Of a stretch of DNA of 64,000 bases, positions 38,397-50,840 are shown piece after piece. A program made the position numbers and the translations under genes. The notes under the pieces were generated by a model that did no database searches, was not told the DNA's origin, and saw nothing but the letters and a program-made list of their open reading frames with translations. Within the stretch, counting starts at the first letter, position 1; every line of letters begins with the position of its first letter. Source of the DNA: Toxonevra muliebris (Eukaryota > Arthropoda > Insecta > Diptera > Pallopteridae); assembly GCA_963691655.1 (NCBI GenBank), contig OY829326.1, positions 144,292,998 to 144,356,997 on the forward strand. Direction: 5' to 3'.

Positions 38397-38551
38397 CACT
38401 AGCGGATCCGAAGGGGGAGGGAGGGTTGGGAATAGCTCCTTTTGTCCTTTCTCCCCTTCACCGAAATATATTTCCTTCAAAAAATAGTTTTAAAGGATCG
38501 AAAAAAATCTAAGCCTCTCCCCTCCTTTGCAAATATTTAGATCCGCTTGTG
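38397..38551. mobile_element. Small MITE-like inverted repeat (155 bp)
   Basis: Ends are CACTAGCGGATCCGAA on the left and, in reverse complement, CACAAGCGGATCTAAA on the right, each next to a G-rich inner segment (GGGGGAGGGAGGG; GGAGGGGAGAGG). A matching target duplication is not clear. Confidence 0.55.
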
Positions 38552-41500
38552 CTCTCTACCGATGGTAACGATCATGATGATGACGTTTTTGTTGTTGATG
38601 ATGATGCCACATAAACTATCATAATATTATTTTTGGCAAATAATTTTTCAATAATGCACGCATATTTTCATACTTGATAGTTGGTGGAGTAAGAATATTT
38701 TGTGAAAAATTGCAATACAAAATGAACAGATATTAAGAAATTATTGTAATGCATTAATTTGTTTTTTTGGCAACATAGCTACGGTGAAAAATATTTATTA
38801 AAATTAGTAATCAATTATTAAGGGAAATAAAAATCAGTTTTTTTTTTTTCAAAATTTCTGCATAGTGCATTTTTTCTAAAGCGTTTTCTTTCTAAGGAAT
38901 ACTACCCTGATTTTATCATTTTACTACGTTTATATCAACTCGTTTTCAATGGTGTCCATCTGCCTGTCTGTCAGTTTGTTCGGGTGGAATTTTACAATCG
39001 ATTTTAAATTAACTTCCCGATGAGCTAGAGACTTGAAACTTTAAACATAGTTTAGAACTGGATGACAATGAAACATAAAATATCTAAAATATATGTAAAT
39101 ATAATATAATACAAAATGTTAGAGTTTTTGACAATAATCATAGTACAGAATATTTTCAGGCTGGTGTATAATTGTTATTATTATACAATAATTGCAGTGC
39201 AGTATACTTTTAGGCTGGTCAGGAAGTTAGACAGGCACTACATCACTCTATTTAAACCGTTTATAGCTTGACAGCCACTCTAATTACATAGTAGGTGTAT
39301 AAATATGAATTGCAGCTTCAACTAACAGATGGCAAAGCTGTTATGTAAGGTTTGTGTCGAGGGTGTAAAGCATTGCATTCATCGTTGCAATAGGAAAATG
39401 GTGGATGAATAGTTCACCTAATTCCCTAGCAATTTTATCTCTATGCATATGCGTCCCACGTTTTTCGTTTAAAATCATGTAAGTATTTTCATATCTACGA
39501 AAAATCACAATTACAAATTTTCAGCGCAATCTGTATGGGGTGAAAGAGATCTTCCGAAATTCGGTGCTCTGAGCATTAAATTATTTATACACATTTTTTT
39601 TAAGTAAATTTTCTAGTTTAAAAGTTTTATGAGAATATTTAATTTTAATCTTTTTTTCCGATTGATAATTGGTTAAAAAAAAAAAGTAAAAACAGAGTTG
39701 CTATTTCCATTTTATGTAAGTGTGCATCAAAAAAGGTCCATCATCACTCAGAACCATCTTTTTGGTCGCTCACACAGTGCGATTATTCCTTCCATTCCTC
39801 GTTAAGAATTAGAGTACATATTTCCTAACGAAAGAGGTTGAGTCCTCATAAGACTTTCAAAATTGCATAGGGAATGCTATGCTTCTTTTTCCATCATAGA
39901 AATTTGGCACATTTACAGTACTATGCCCTTTACTATGACCAGGGAAGATAATTTTTTTTTTTTTGTTATGCGTTGACAGATATTTGGCCATGTTGGTTGT
40001 TACCAGGGGCTTACCTCAAAATCAAGTCAATTTCTAAAATATGGTTTCAATTTGGGTATTTAGGGTCGCCAGACGTTCTTGATTCGTCTTGGTTCTCAAG
40101 ATTTTTAGTCCTGTCTCCAGAGTTCAAAAAATTTTCAAATTTCTAGAGATAAAATTTTTACTAAAAAAATTTGAGCAAACCCATTAAAAATTTAAAAAAA
40201 TATACCAGAAGTCTCAAATATTGTTACTATACTGATTATTAGATGCTCACTCAATAACAGCAGAAAGCTAAATTGCTAAAATAAAGTAAGAGGTTTTTCA
40301 AGATGGTCCAGCTCACGAACGGTAATATTTCGGCTAGAGCTGAAATATTTTGGGAATCATCTTAAAATAGACCTCGGCCTGGTGTACAACCAGGCCGTTT
40401 TGTTTGTGTGTGGGGCTCAGGTAGAGTTGCCAAACGTCACGTTTTTACCAGGACATATCGGATTTTTTGTTAATTCATATATATCCGGCCGGGATAGCAT
40501 TTTTCCCCGGGGTTTTAATATCCATTCATAAATGGAGTATATATTTTCTAGCTTAGTACTTACTTTTTAATGGCAGCCCTAATTAAATATTATAGTAGAA
40601 TGACAAATCTAAAACAAGAAAAGGACACCAAAGAAAACGGATATTTATTGTATTTTGTTGTGGGGAAAAATCTTTTCTCAATGTTCAGATAAAAACTGAA
40701 AAATCTTGATATTTCATAGATAAAGTCCGATTTGCATCTGGCAACCTTAATGGTATTTCATGGTAAGACGAACCTTTTCTATATAGTTTATCTGTGATTA
40801 CGTTGTTTAGGTAAGGGTTATGTTATTTTGGGTTTGTTCAGGACTTGCTCCGGGATTGGTTGATTAGACACTTGTCATGGATTTTCCTTAGACCGATCTG
40901 ACTGGTAAACTTTTTTCAGGGAACATTTCAAACTAGATTAGATAAAATGGGAACATTTCGGCTAACTAGGACCTATTGTGATACCTATCGAGGAAAGCAG
41001 TTATTTTATTGTTCCCTTATATCTTACGAAACAATTAATAATCTCTTCATTATTCTTTAGGCTAACTAGTGAATTAATTTCTACGAGACAGAAATGTTGA
41101 ATTATTATTTTTATATTTATTAACATACATCAAAGTATAAATCAAAGCATGGGAATTAACACAAAAATTCCATAACTATTAGATTAAACCTGAGAACGAA
41201 ATTTAAAATAACAGTTTTTGATAAACAAGCATAAAAAAAGAGGAAGTATTTATTTATTTTCGTTTTTTTTTTTTTTTTGTTTGATTCATGCTATTTTTAT
41301 TTTAATACACAGGATTTTAAATTAAAGATAAGTACCTAGTAGTAGTTGTAAAATGGCAAAAAAAAAAAAAAAAAGTGCGATAAAAATGCCGATATGTAGG
41401 TTGGAAATCCCAACTACGCCAGTTTATTGCTCATTTAGTGCAAGAATGTCATAAGTAAAAAAAAAAACAAAAAAAAATTCAGTTGAGAACACAGAAATAA

Positions 41501-41760
41501 TGGTTAATTAATGCTTTGCTTTTGTGTAAAAAAGTTATAACGATATTTTATGAACTCTCTTTGGCAGAAGCGAAAGTTTTCGTTGAAAATTTTAAATACA
41601 ATTTTCTGACTTACGACAGTCTTGCAGTAAACGTGCGTTATGCTCATTTTTAAAACCACAAAAATATTAATAATAATAAATGGAATTTATATATTTAGGT
41701 ATTTATGTGTTTTGGAAACTTAGAAAATCCGAATTACTAAGAGTTTCCTGTTATATACAA
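38552..41760. other. Mostly non-coding DNA, one possible MITE inside
   Basis: No supported gene. At about 40423-40748 the ends AGAGTTGCCAAACG and, inverted, AAGGTTGCCAGATG resemble terminal repeats of a 326-bp element; no target duplication was seen. A perfect 9-bp-stem hairpin, CGGCCTGGT-GTACA-ACCAGGCCG, lies just before it at 40375-40397. A T run at about 41265-41278 and an A run near 41357-41373 are present. Confidence 0.45.
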
Positions 41761-41763
41761 ATG

Positions 41764-42052
41764 GGTAAGTACATGTCAAGTGATCGGTACTAATTTTAGG
41801 TAAACTGAAACGATCACGGTAGAAGGCCAAGGTTTAACAAGGACCATCGAGCTAACAATGATAATGCTGATGGAACGACTACGGTTGGTCCAATCAACGT
41901 TCGTAATATTTTAAGGATTTTTATTGACAGGAATCTTTTGAAGGTAGGCAAAGCAGGGAGAGATCAGCAATTTCTTCAAGAAATCAAAGATCGTTCTATG
42001 AATCAAAGCTGGAATGAAATTAAGAGATTAGCACAGCCAGATAAATGTAAAT
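41764..42052 (+). pseudogene. Unidentified decayed coding-like segment
   Basis: In one plus-strand frame an ATG near 41761 opens MGKYMSSDRY, followed by three stops within about 7 codons. The frame is then clear for about 80 codons to a TAG near 42050. The product includes GRRPRFNKDHRANNDNADG, then RNILRIFIDRNLLKVGKAG, and ends WNEIKRLAQPDKCK. Composition is protein-like (mixed charged and polar residues) and GC is higher than in the flanks, unlike chance frames here. I do not recognise the family; a transposon gag or ORF1 remnant or a processed pseudogene are both possible. Confidence 0.35.
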
Positions 42053-42059
42053 AGAGACC

Positions 42060-44110
42060 ATTCATTGCGGCTAGTTATTTGTTTCTTCTTGAAATCATTG
42101 GAATTTATATTGTACAAACGCCGTCCTTTTAGCTTGTATTTTATAAATTTTGTAATTCATAAGAAACCAAACTCAAGAGCAAAAGAAAAGAGTAGTAGTA
42201 CTTCTTTTTTTCTTTGAAATTGTACTGAAAATCTTGTTGACGTATTTTCGAAACTTAAAATGTACCGAAAATGTACCGAAAAAGTACTATTGTATCAAAA
42301 ATAATAATTATTTTTAAGAAAAAATTTTAAGATTTATTTTTCTTTTTATTAAAAAAAAAAAAAAAAATATTGGTTAATAAAAAAGTTTTTAAAAAAATAT
42401 TCGGAGTCAAATAATGTTATTAAAAAGAGCATTGAATCACTAGAAATATAAAAGGAAAATCGACTCATCATCTTAAAAATAGCAAAAGCTATAATTTATT
42501 AAGAATAACACTCAAAACTTAAAAATTAAATAATTTTGAAACTATCTAAATTTTTACATAAAAAAAATGTATTACCCTACAAGAAACACAATATTTTATA
42601 TAAGTATTAATAATTTCATTGAAATTACCCAATGTATGAAAAATAGTACGACCACTTGCCATGGACTTACCCAAATATTATGTTCATTCACAAAAACCAC
42701 AAAAATAATAATAATTTTTTTTTTTTTTTTTAACCAATGAGAGATTATCATAAAAAAATATAAGCCACAAATACGAAGAAAATATTTATGCTTATCGCTT
42801 TTGTATAAAAATAAAAATACCTATTTATATTTTTAATTTTTATTGAATTTAAAAACATATAACGATAACAAAAATACAAAAACTAAAACCAAGTGTTTAA
42901 AAAAAAAAATAAATAAAAATACCACAAAAATTAAAACAAAAGCAAAAAAAAAAAAAACTAAATTTAATGAATGCTTGAGTAAATTCATTAACACTTTTGA
43001 AAATGTCACTTTCGTAATAGATTGCGGTATATCATTTAACATCACAATGTACATAATAAAATTCAATACATAATTTCAAATATATTTTTTCTTTGGTTGA
43101 AAGCGTAAAAAATTAAAAATGAAATGTTTTCACAATAAAATCAAAAAAAAAAAATAATGTTGAAATTTAACTTTAATAATTAAAAAAATGGTTAATCATA
43201 AAAACACATACTTACATACACACATCAACAAAGATAGAAAGAGAGATAGAGTGATAGCAAAAAAAAAAAACAAAAATAAAGAGAGACCACACATACACAT
43301 ACACACTGCAATGTTTACTCTCTTTTAGCTCTATACAGTTTGAGGTTTCGATTTTTAGTACCTACTTAAATAAGTAGTGAAAAAAGTAAGTACAAAAAAA
43401 AAAAACCTAAAACCGGAAATCATATTGAAAATGTGCCGGATGTCATAGAAATAAACTAGTAGAAAAAAAAAGAAAACAACTGAAACAAAAAATGCGTTAC
43501 TGTTTTAAGTAGCAATTGAAAAAAATGTGAAAAACGCAAAGAGCCAAATTAAAACAAAAAAAAAAAAAAAAAAAAAAACAAAATTATATATGAACTTATG
43601 TATATCAATAAAATTAAAATTGAAGTTGTGAATTTGATTTGATGCATATTCAAGTATACACGCATTTGTGATTATCTAATTTGAAAATTTCATTAAAAAA
43701 AAAAAAATACTATAATGACGATTTTTATGTACAATTAAAAAAATATAGGTTTTTTTTTCATTAACTATAAAACAAAAACTCAAATAGTGAAATTGTTTGG
43801 TTTTGTAATTGTATTATGCATACGCTTTTGATTATTATATACATATATTTTTTTTTAGTATGAAGTCGCTTTCATTTATTTGCAGATGGTTGCAAAAACT
43901 TGAATAGTTGTGAGTTTCTATGAATTAAAATTTGTCTTCAATTAATCACCAATTTTATAGACTATGACTAGCCATTTCTAATTGATATAAATAGAAATGA
44001 GGAGCTTTAAATCAAAACGTTGTAAAAGCATACTAATTCAGTAGATTTTATTGCGTTTTGATTTGGAGCTCTTCAAATACTCTAGAACAGGTAAAATATG
44101 GAAGAGAAGA
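42060..44110. other. AT-rich non-coding DNA
   Basis: No supported gene. Long A or T runs occur at about 42350-42367, 42715-42730, 42897-42909, 42946-42957 and 43556-43578. The overlapping 76-77 codon frames at 42833-43073 are poly-Lys/Phe artefacts of these runs. Confidence 0.5.
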
Positions 44111-44116
44111 CTAATT

Positions 44117-44426
44117 GACAGGCTGAGAGGAAAAGCGGGCTAAAATTTATATAAGAGCAAAAGTGAAATAATTTAGTGTGTCAGTGCAAGACTGGCATAA
44201 GTAATACGGTTTAGAGTGAAAATAAAACGCCTTAAAATTAAGAACGAAAATGGTATAACAATTCTTTCAGAGCAAGAACAGCATAGTTTTTTATTCCGTT
44301 TTCGCTCTGAACATATTTCGTTTCACTTTTGCTCTGAACATATTTCGTTTTGCTTTTGCTCTTAAGTAAAATTATTCCACTTTTTTCTGAACGTAGAAGT
44401 TATACCACTTTTCTTCTCAGCGTCTC
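44117..44426 (+). mobile_element. 310-bp MITE, copy B
   Basis: Exactly the same length and order of internal motifs as the copies at 3727 and 59646, with a handful of substitutions (for example AAAATTAAGAACGAAAATGG in place of AAAAGTAAGAGCAAAAATGG). It is flanked by AATT at 44113-44116 and 44427-44430. It lies just upstream of a non-LTR retrotransposon fragment. Confidence 0.88.
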
Positions 44427-44439
44427 AATTATATCAAAG

Positions 44440-44720
44440 ACAATTATACTGGGAATACAGACCAGGATTTAAACATTGGAAATCACATTTAGGAACTTAT
44501 AGCTTAAAACGCTTCAAGGAATGCAGAGAACTTGTCAAAGAATAAACTTATAATCATTACAAGAGTTCTAACAGACCACTGTAGGTTGAACTATCACCTA
44601 ACAAAACTAGGAATTACAACTAATGAATCATGTAGGTTTTGCAGAGAAGATACGGAAACTGCAAAGCACATGACAGTGCCCTGCATATTCGTAAAAGGAA
44701 TGTATATTTCTTGCATATTT
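44440..44720 (+). mobile_element. Non-LTR retrotransposon C-terminal fragment
   Basis: The frame from 44532 reads RVLTDHCRLNYHLTKLGITT, then ESCRFCREDTETAKHM and, degenerated, VPCIF. This is the LLTGHCxLNxHLxxLGI and CRFCxExxETxxHLxxxCP signature that follows RNase H in many insect Jockey-like elements. The reverse transcriptase part is absent. The 310-bp MITE copy B lies directly upstream. Confidence 0.75.
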
Positions 44721-45075
44721 TGTAACTTTTTGTTGGCTCTAGTAGATCAAAGGGTAGAGGGGAAAGGTTTTGGGATAAAACTCCGCCATTATCCACAAAT
44801 ATTTCAGCCATTATAGATCGTTACTCCAGCCATATAGATACAGCCAAACAAACTTTCTGTGTATAGATTCGAATAGATCATAATCCCCCATTTTAGTCAA
44901 AGCTAATGAAATGGAGGTTTCGAAAAACCGATTCGTTTCTACAACATTTTAGAAATATCCCCTGAAAATGTTAGGAAGAAATATTAGATCCAAATATTAA
45001 ACAATTGTTTGTCTGTAATACATAAATAGTTGGCGTCTCAGCAGAGATTTTTTCTCGTAGTAAGGGTTCTTCAAG

Positions 45076-45322
45076 ACGACCTCGATAGTCTAGTGGATAG
45101 TGCACAAGACTTTCACCCAGAAACTTGCAGGTTCGATTCCCGTCTTGGTCTGGTGGTTAATTCTCATAAACTTCTTATATTCGCTATCGATATGAAGTGG
45201 ATGAGAATTATAAGAATGTGTACAAGTACACACCTTGGTTGGTAATGGCAAAATCACTGAGCTGATAAAAAATTGCCACACATCACAGCCATTCGGAATC
45301 GGCGTTAAACCGTAGGTCCAAC
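45076..45322 (+). mobile_element. tRNA-Glu-derived SINE, second copy
   Basis: Same head (CCTCGATAGTCTAGTGGATA, anticodon-loop region CTTTCACCCAG, B box GGTTCGATTCCCG) and body as the copy at 37179, ending near CGTAGGTCCAAC. It lacks the last 60 or so bases of the other copy and is followed at once by an unrelated tRNA-like segment. The head is closer to a real tRNA-Glu here than in the other copy. Confidence 0.8.
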
Positions 45323-45326
45323 CATC

Positions 45327-45398
45327 GCCACTGTAGTCTAGTGGCAGAGTGCCAGACTCTTGTCTACGGAGACCCGAGTTCGATTTTCGGCTTTGGTA
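45327..45398 (+). other. tRNA-like segment (second SINE head or tRNA pseudogene)
   Basis: About 72 bases with a tRNA-like A box (GTAGTCTAGTGGCAGAG) and B box (GAGTTCGATTTTC) at tRNA-like spacing. The acceptor arms pair poorly and the anticodon stem is weak, so a working tRNA is unlikely. It directly abuts the truncated SINE and may be the head of another SINE or part of a composite one. Confidence 0.55.
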
Positions 45399-45399
45399 T

Positions 45400-46420
45400 G
45401 TTTCTTATCTATCTTTCTTTCTCTCTTCCTTTCTTTTTTTCATAACCTAGGGCTTTGGTACAATAGATCTATTAGATCGCATTGCCTGACTTTGGAGTCG
45501 TTCTTCCTTCAAGTAATAATAATAAGGGTACTTCATCTTCTATGGTATCTTTTCGGTTTACATAAAGTTTTAGCTTATGTCACTTGATTTTTATATTGTC
45601 CAACTAAACTACTACTACTAAAAGATAGAATAAACAATTAGATAAAATTGTTAAAAATTATAGTTATCATAATTACTACTAAACGAATTAGTCATCCAAT
45701 CCTTCGTCGTTCAATCAATAGTATTACTCATATCATTATAAGAAATTCTAAGTTGAAACTTATTAAGTCGTCACCGTCGGTAAACAAAACAAAAATATCC
45801 ACGACGACGCCAAGATGCAAAAAATTTAGTAACGCCGCCGGTGCTGGTTCATAAATCTGAGTGCCGTGGTATAGTAATTCTCATACAAACCCCGATAGTA
45901 AATTCAAGTTTTTCGATTTAAAGTTTTCATTTTCTTTATGGGTGATTTCAGTAAGCTTCGATTAAAATTGATTTAGACAAAATAAATCGGGAACAAAATT
46001 TTTCGAAAACATTCTTTTTAAATTTATGCATAATTTATGAATACTTTTAAGGAGGCTCATATTTTTTATTTTTTTAAGCATGTGAATTAAACAGTGAATC
46101 AAAGAAATTTTTGAATTGAAACCAATTTTTTTTCTTTTTCTCTTTACTATTTCACCCTGTTGTGTGCTCGATATATTCCCAGTTGGCTATAGTATAGATT
46201 AAGCTGGGTCACTAACAAAAAGTTGAGTGTCTAACTCCCTGTTTTGAAAGTTCCCTCCGAGAGTATTCCAAGGTAAAACAAAATTTTTCCCCAGGGGGCA
46301 CTTTTATTTTTTTTTATTGAAAAGAATTTATTTTATGAATGAGATCTTGTATTCTACGAATTTGGAACTCATGAAAAGTGAATACCTTCTGATTATTTAT
46401 AGAAAACTATTTATAGAAAA
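45400..46420. other. Non-coding DNA
   Basis: No supported gene. A 68-codon frame at 45648-45854 ends in Asn/Ala-rich codons from a GC-richer patch (45760-45850, ACGACGACGCC, AACGCCGCCGG), possibly part of the composite retroelement that begins with the tRNA-like segment at 45327. No motif was recognised. Confidence 0.35.
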
Positions 46421-46424
46421 TTAG

Positions 46425-47080
46425 CTAACCCGGCAGACGTTGTCATGTCTTTAGTATATTAATATGAAAAAGTAGTACAAAATAAGTGTAGAAAAAAATA
46501 ATACTTCATACTAAATCTTAGCATCGTACTTCAAATTGTTTCTTGGGATATACCATAACGAATTTTCAGTTTATAAGGGAGGTCCCACATCCCCTTTTCT
46601 AATCCCACCAGCTATTTACCTGTAACATAATATTGTCAACCAACATATTTATACGACGTTTCGGTACTGTTCTATAAATATTCCTTGAGATATACCCAAA
46701 AAGCATATGAGTTGTATAGGAGGTGTCACGCACACATGACATAAAGCATTCAAATTCCACTATAAACTCGGTAATAATAACTAATAGTTGTATACCTGAT
46801 CTTAGCATCGTACTACAAATGATTTCTGCGATATCCCATAATTAATATTCAGTTTATATGGGAGGTGCTACATCTTCTTTTTTAATCTCACCCACATTTT
46901 TTCTGTAGTATGCTATTGACAACCAACATATCTACACAAAATTTCAGTACTTTATTGAGAATTTTTTTTTGGAGATATATCCAAAAAAGGTTATGAGTAG
47001 TATGGGAGGTGCCACGCCCATTTCTTCAAACGACTTTTTGAATAGCCTATTTTAAGCCTGTCGACTAAGCAAATATATTC
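46425..47080. repeat. Two direct repeats of about 285 bp
   Basis: The unit starting ATCTTAGCATCGTACTTCAA (about 46515) recurs at about 46800 as ATCTTAGCATCGTACTACAA. Shared later segments include TTTCAGTTTATAAGGGAGGT versus ATTCAGTTTATATGGGAGGT, GACAACCAACATATCTACA-like words and GGAGATATATCCAAAAA. A preceding CCGGCAGACGTTGTCATG is a phrase I associate with insect repetitive elements, so this is probably part of a transposon of unknown class. Confidence 0.65.
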
Positions 47081-47200
47081 AGAGAATATCAAAAAGATTA
47101 GTTGAGCAGACGAATCAACGATTTTATAAGAAAGATTTCGTGACTAAAACTAAAAGCTTTCGCATTATCTACGAAACCCTATTGATAATATAATGGTAAT

Positions 47201-48218
47201 CAGGGCCGTAGCCAGAAATTTTTTTCGGGGGGGAGTTTTCAGAAAATATTCATAAATAATTTTTATCAAACTGATTTTGAAATACAATAAATTAAATCGG
47301 TGATACATTTGAAATTAAAATTTTATTCTTAACCTCAAAAAAATGGCCAAAAGTGACAAAAAATTCCCAGAATAATCAAATTAAATTTTTTCAAATAAAT
47401 ATTATTCAATTTGCATTCTAGTGCATTTTTTATCGTGAGGGACATAATTTCATTAACTCATTGACTTCCCACTACTGATGATGTACCCAACCTCAAAAAA
47501 ATTACCAAAAATAGTAGAGGCTCATTTTTTCAAATGATCACCATTGGTAATTTGAGTCATCAATGATAAGGAACCCGGCTGAGGTTGGCTTATATTCCCT
47601 AAATTCGTGAAGTCACTGCATTAAAAGAGATCTTTCTAGTCATGATGCTCTGAGCAAACTAATTACATTTTAAAATTGTCTCCTAAAACTGCATGGGTTT
47701 TGCTAATAAGATGGAGTTTTTGCGAAAGAATTTTTTACGTTGAACACGAATCTAAGGTCAAAAACTTCCCATCACGTCACGTTTTAGGAAAAAAATGAGG
47801 TTCAAGCAAGTCTAATTTTACAAGGACCCGATAATTTGTCTATATTTATTAATTTTTAACTTTTCAAACTGATTCAGGAAACTTTAAATCAAAAACAGAT
47901 ACTGACCTAGAAAAACTATGAATGCAGGAGTGCTCAGTATCACCTTCTCTTTTTGAATCCGTAGTCAAACCTCATGTCGAAGAAAACAAATCGGATTTGA
48001 TCGCATAGTGTAACTAAGATTTCAAATTTATTTTTTATATTTGACTTTTTAGATAAAAAAAACCGATGGAAGTAAAAAACATCGTTAAATAGATATTATT
48101 TTGACTTTTTTCCATCCATTGGCAATTAATCTAAAAAATTAGAATAAAGTTTCCACATTTCGGGGGGGGGGGGGGGAGGGTCAGAACCCCCAAAACCCTC
48201 CCCCTAAATACGGCCTTG
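47201..48218. mobile_element. hAT-like non-autonomous element with 8-bp target duplication
   Basis: Ends are CAGGGCCGTAGCC on the left and, in reverse complement, CAAGGCCGTATTT on the right. Perfect 8-bp duplications, ATGGTAAT, lie at 47193-47200 and 48219-48226. Inside each end is a G-rich tract (GGGGGGGAG near 47227; a run of about 15 G near 48163). There is no long open frame, so it is a non-autonomous or decayed hAT-type element of 1018 bp. Confidence 0.88.
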
Positions 48219-48239
48219 ATGGTAATGATGGTTATATTA

Positions 48240-50838
48240 TTGGTAAATAATTACTAAATTAATTATTAGTAAATAATAATTAAATTACTTAAATATAATA
48301 AACTTTTGTATAGCCAGTAAATTTTTTATAAATTTATAATCGCTACCAAAAAAAAAAAAAAAAAACTTTAAAGGTCTTTTCTTTGCTCGCCGCAACGTCT
48401 CACCCAAAGAATCCGGAAAGAAATTTCCATCTGAATTTGAAAATCTTGAACTATATTCGAACCCCAATCTTGGGATAATTTGAAAAAAAAAATTTGCTAT
48501 TAGCCGGATTGCAAGCCGGCGGTTTCCGTTTGTCGAGAGAGTTGAGAAAAACACTTTAAAAATATAACTATGCTTCGGTTTTTAAACACTTTGGAAAGTT
48601 TTTATCTTCTATCAGATTTTTAATGCCAGATTGAATTTAGTTATACACGCACTACAAAACAATTACGGCACCCATCGCTTCTCGTTGTTGGATGCAACGA
48701 AACCAAAATAGTGTATCTTTTAGGAAATTCGCCATTTTTCGCCAGAAGACAGTATTCGCAAAAGCCAAAAAAATGTTTCGAATCGACTTTACATGTCTAT
48801 CTTGGCATGTTTAGACATTTATAACCGCATCAGTATATATCGAGTTCAATTGAAGCGATTTTTCTATTGACGCGGAAAACTGACAACGAATTCGAATCGC
48901 AAACCATCAAGAAACATGACTATCTTCTCGGGCTTCAAAGTTTCCCTGACTTTGTAAATTTGTATCATTAGTCAACGAGACATGATTAAATCACTAACAA
49001 AAATTAATCATTAATTGGTGATTGATGAATAATTTTTTAGTCATAACTTTTCACTTATTAGCCTGACTGAATTTTGTCCAACATTGGCGTAGAGTTTCTT
49101 AAATTGATGCTTCCAATATTCATACATTCATATATAATCTGAGTCAAGTACTAAATTAAAGTGATATTTAACGCATATGTTCCTTCCATAAGGTTTTACG
49201 AGATATACATATAAAGTAATAAATATAAAGTAATTGATTAATATTAATTCAAAGCATTGAATTTAGATTGCAATTATATTTCCAATTGCTCAAAGCTTAC
49301 AAAATTTATATATAATTTATATATTACACAAAAAAAACAAAAAAAAAAAAAAAAAACGAAATAACTCAACACTTTTGCGAACTCTTCGTGTGACCTTCTG
49401 ATTTGTATGAAATGCTAAAAATGCCATTGATCTTGAGCGTCTCTCGATCCTGCTGCTGCTGGCGATACGATACCACCATCATCAACATCAACAGCATTCA
49501 ACATCAACAAGTACTTGACTCCAAAATGACATGCACACACATACACATACACACGCACTCATACATATATGGTATATATATATATGTAGATATAAAAGTA
49601 GAGATATGCATAAGTTAATGAAAAAGAAAACTGCAGTTTTTGTTTTTTCTACACAATTTATCACTTTGGCTGCCGTTTTAATGACTTCATATGTGCTACT
49701 GCATCTTTCTTTCTTTTTTCTTCTTCCAATAGTTTTTTTTTTCTGCATTACAAGAAAGCGTGTATAATAAATGGCGGGCACAAATACAGCACTTTTTTAT
49801 GCCCTTTTTTCCCTATGCGTGGTTCAAACAAGAGGAAAAACTACAAAAAAAAAAAGAAAAGAAAAACTATACAGCACAGTTTTATTAGGAGCATCGACAG
49901 GAGGAGAAGATGCTGAAGGGGGAAATAGAAAAGTTTATCTTAAGACGAGTGCGCTACTTAGACTTTGTTAATTACATATGTTTGTTTTTTCCATTAATGC
50001 CATTTAACAAATACAAACAAACAAAGCATCATTCCATTAGTATTAAACTCCATATGAACGATTGCATCATGTATGTGTGTGTGTGCTAGTGTCAGTTGCA
50101 GGAAAAACGCTGAGGGACCAGAAGCGAAATTTATCTTAAATGATGATCACGCGTAATTCTTCGATATCTTCTTCACTGGTAGTTTTTTTTTCAAGCTTCT
50201 TTTTTTTGTTTTTTTTTTTTTTTCAAGTATGATATTATTACCACGACATTATGACACAAATTATTTTAAAAATGTTCAAGTAACTTGAAGTTTATTTTTT
50301 CTTTATTCAGTTGCTGTTGTTGTTGTTGTTGTATATGCAGAGTAGCTGTTGTTCCATGGGTGTCATTTTAATAAATAAATGTTTTTAATTTGGTTTAGGG
50401 TTGCCGTTTGAGGCTATTTTTAGCTGCTCATGTCTTTTGAACTTTGCTGCTTTCGTGCATAGTCAAGCAAGAATAAATTTTTTTTTTGTTTTTTTTTTTT
50501 ATTAAATATGTTTTAAAAAAAGACAGAAGGGCAAACACGATACACACAGATGTTTATCTATATTTTGTGTTTTTATGAAATTATAATTTCTTTAAAGTGG
50601 AAATTATGTATACATCAAAGTGTAACGAAAATGTGTGAGAAAATTTTAATCTCAATATTGATTGTTATTTTAATAATGAGCTTGTCTAGGTCAATGATAT
50701 ACTATGAATTCAGATTATATATGTATGATGAGTATGTGTAAATAAAATTTGCATAAAAAGGTTGAAAGTAGATAGCACAAATAAGGAAGTTATTAAAATT
50801 CTAAAGAATGTATGTAAAATGTTTTCGCAGGAAATTAA
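48240..50838. other. AT-rich non-coding DNA
   Basis: No supported gene. A runs at about 48346-48364 and 49337-49356, CACACA and TATATA tracts near 49534-49586, T runs near 50208-50223 and (GTT)n near 50313-50331 account for the overlapping short frames at 49403-49971. Confidence 0.5.
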
Positions 50839-50840
50839 TA

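Noticed and set aside
40423..40748. Possible hAT element with GTTGCCA ends
   Set aside because: The ends match only over about 14 bases and no target duplication could be found; kept only as a note.
42833..43073. Overlapping 76-77 codon frames
   Set aside because: Lys/Thr-rich on one strand and Phe/Val-rich on the other, from A/T homopolymers.
45327..45398. Functional tRNA gene
   Set aside because: Acceptor and anticodon stems pair poorly, and it abuts a SINE; it is better explained as a tRNA-derived head or pseudogene.
48163..48177. Run of about 15 G as a regulatory G-quadruplex
   Set aside because: It sits in the right end of a hAT-like element, next to a G-rich tract mirrored at the left end, so it is part of the element; length may also be a sequencing artefact.
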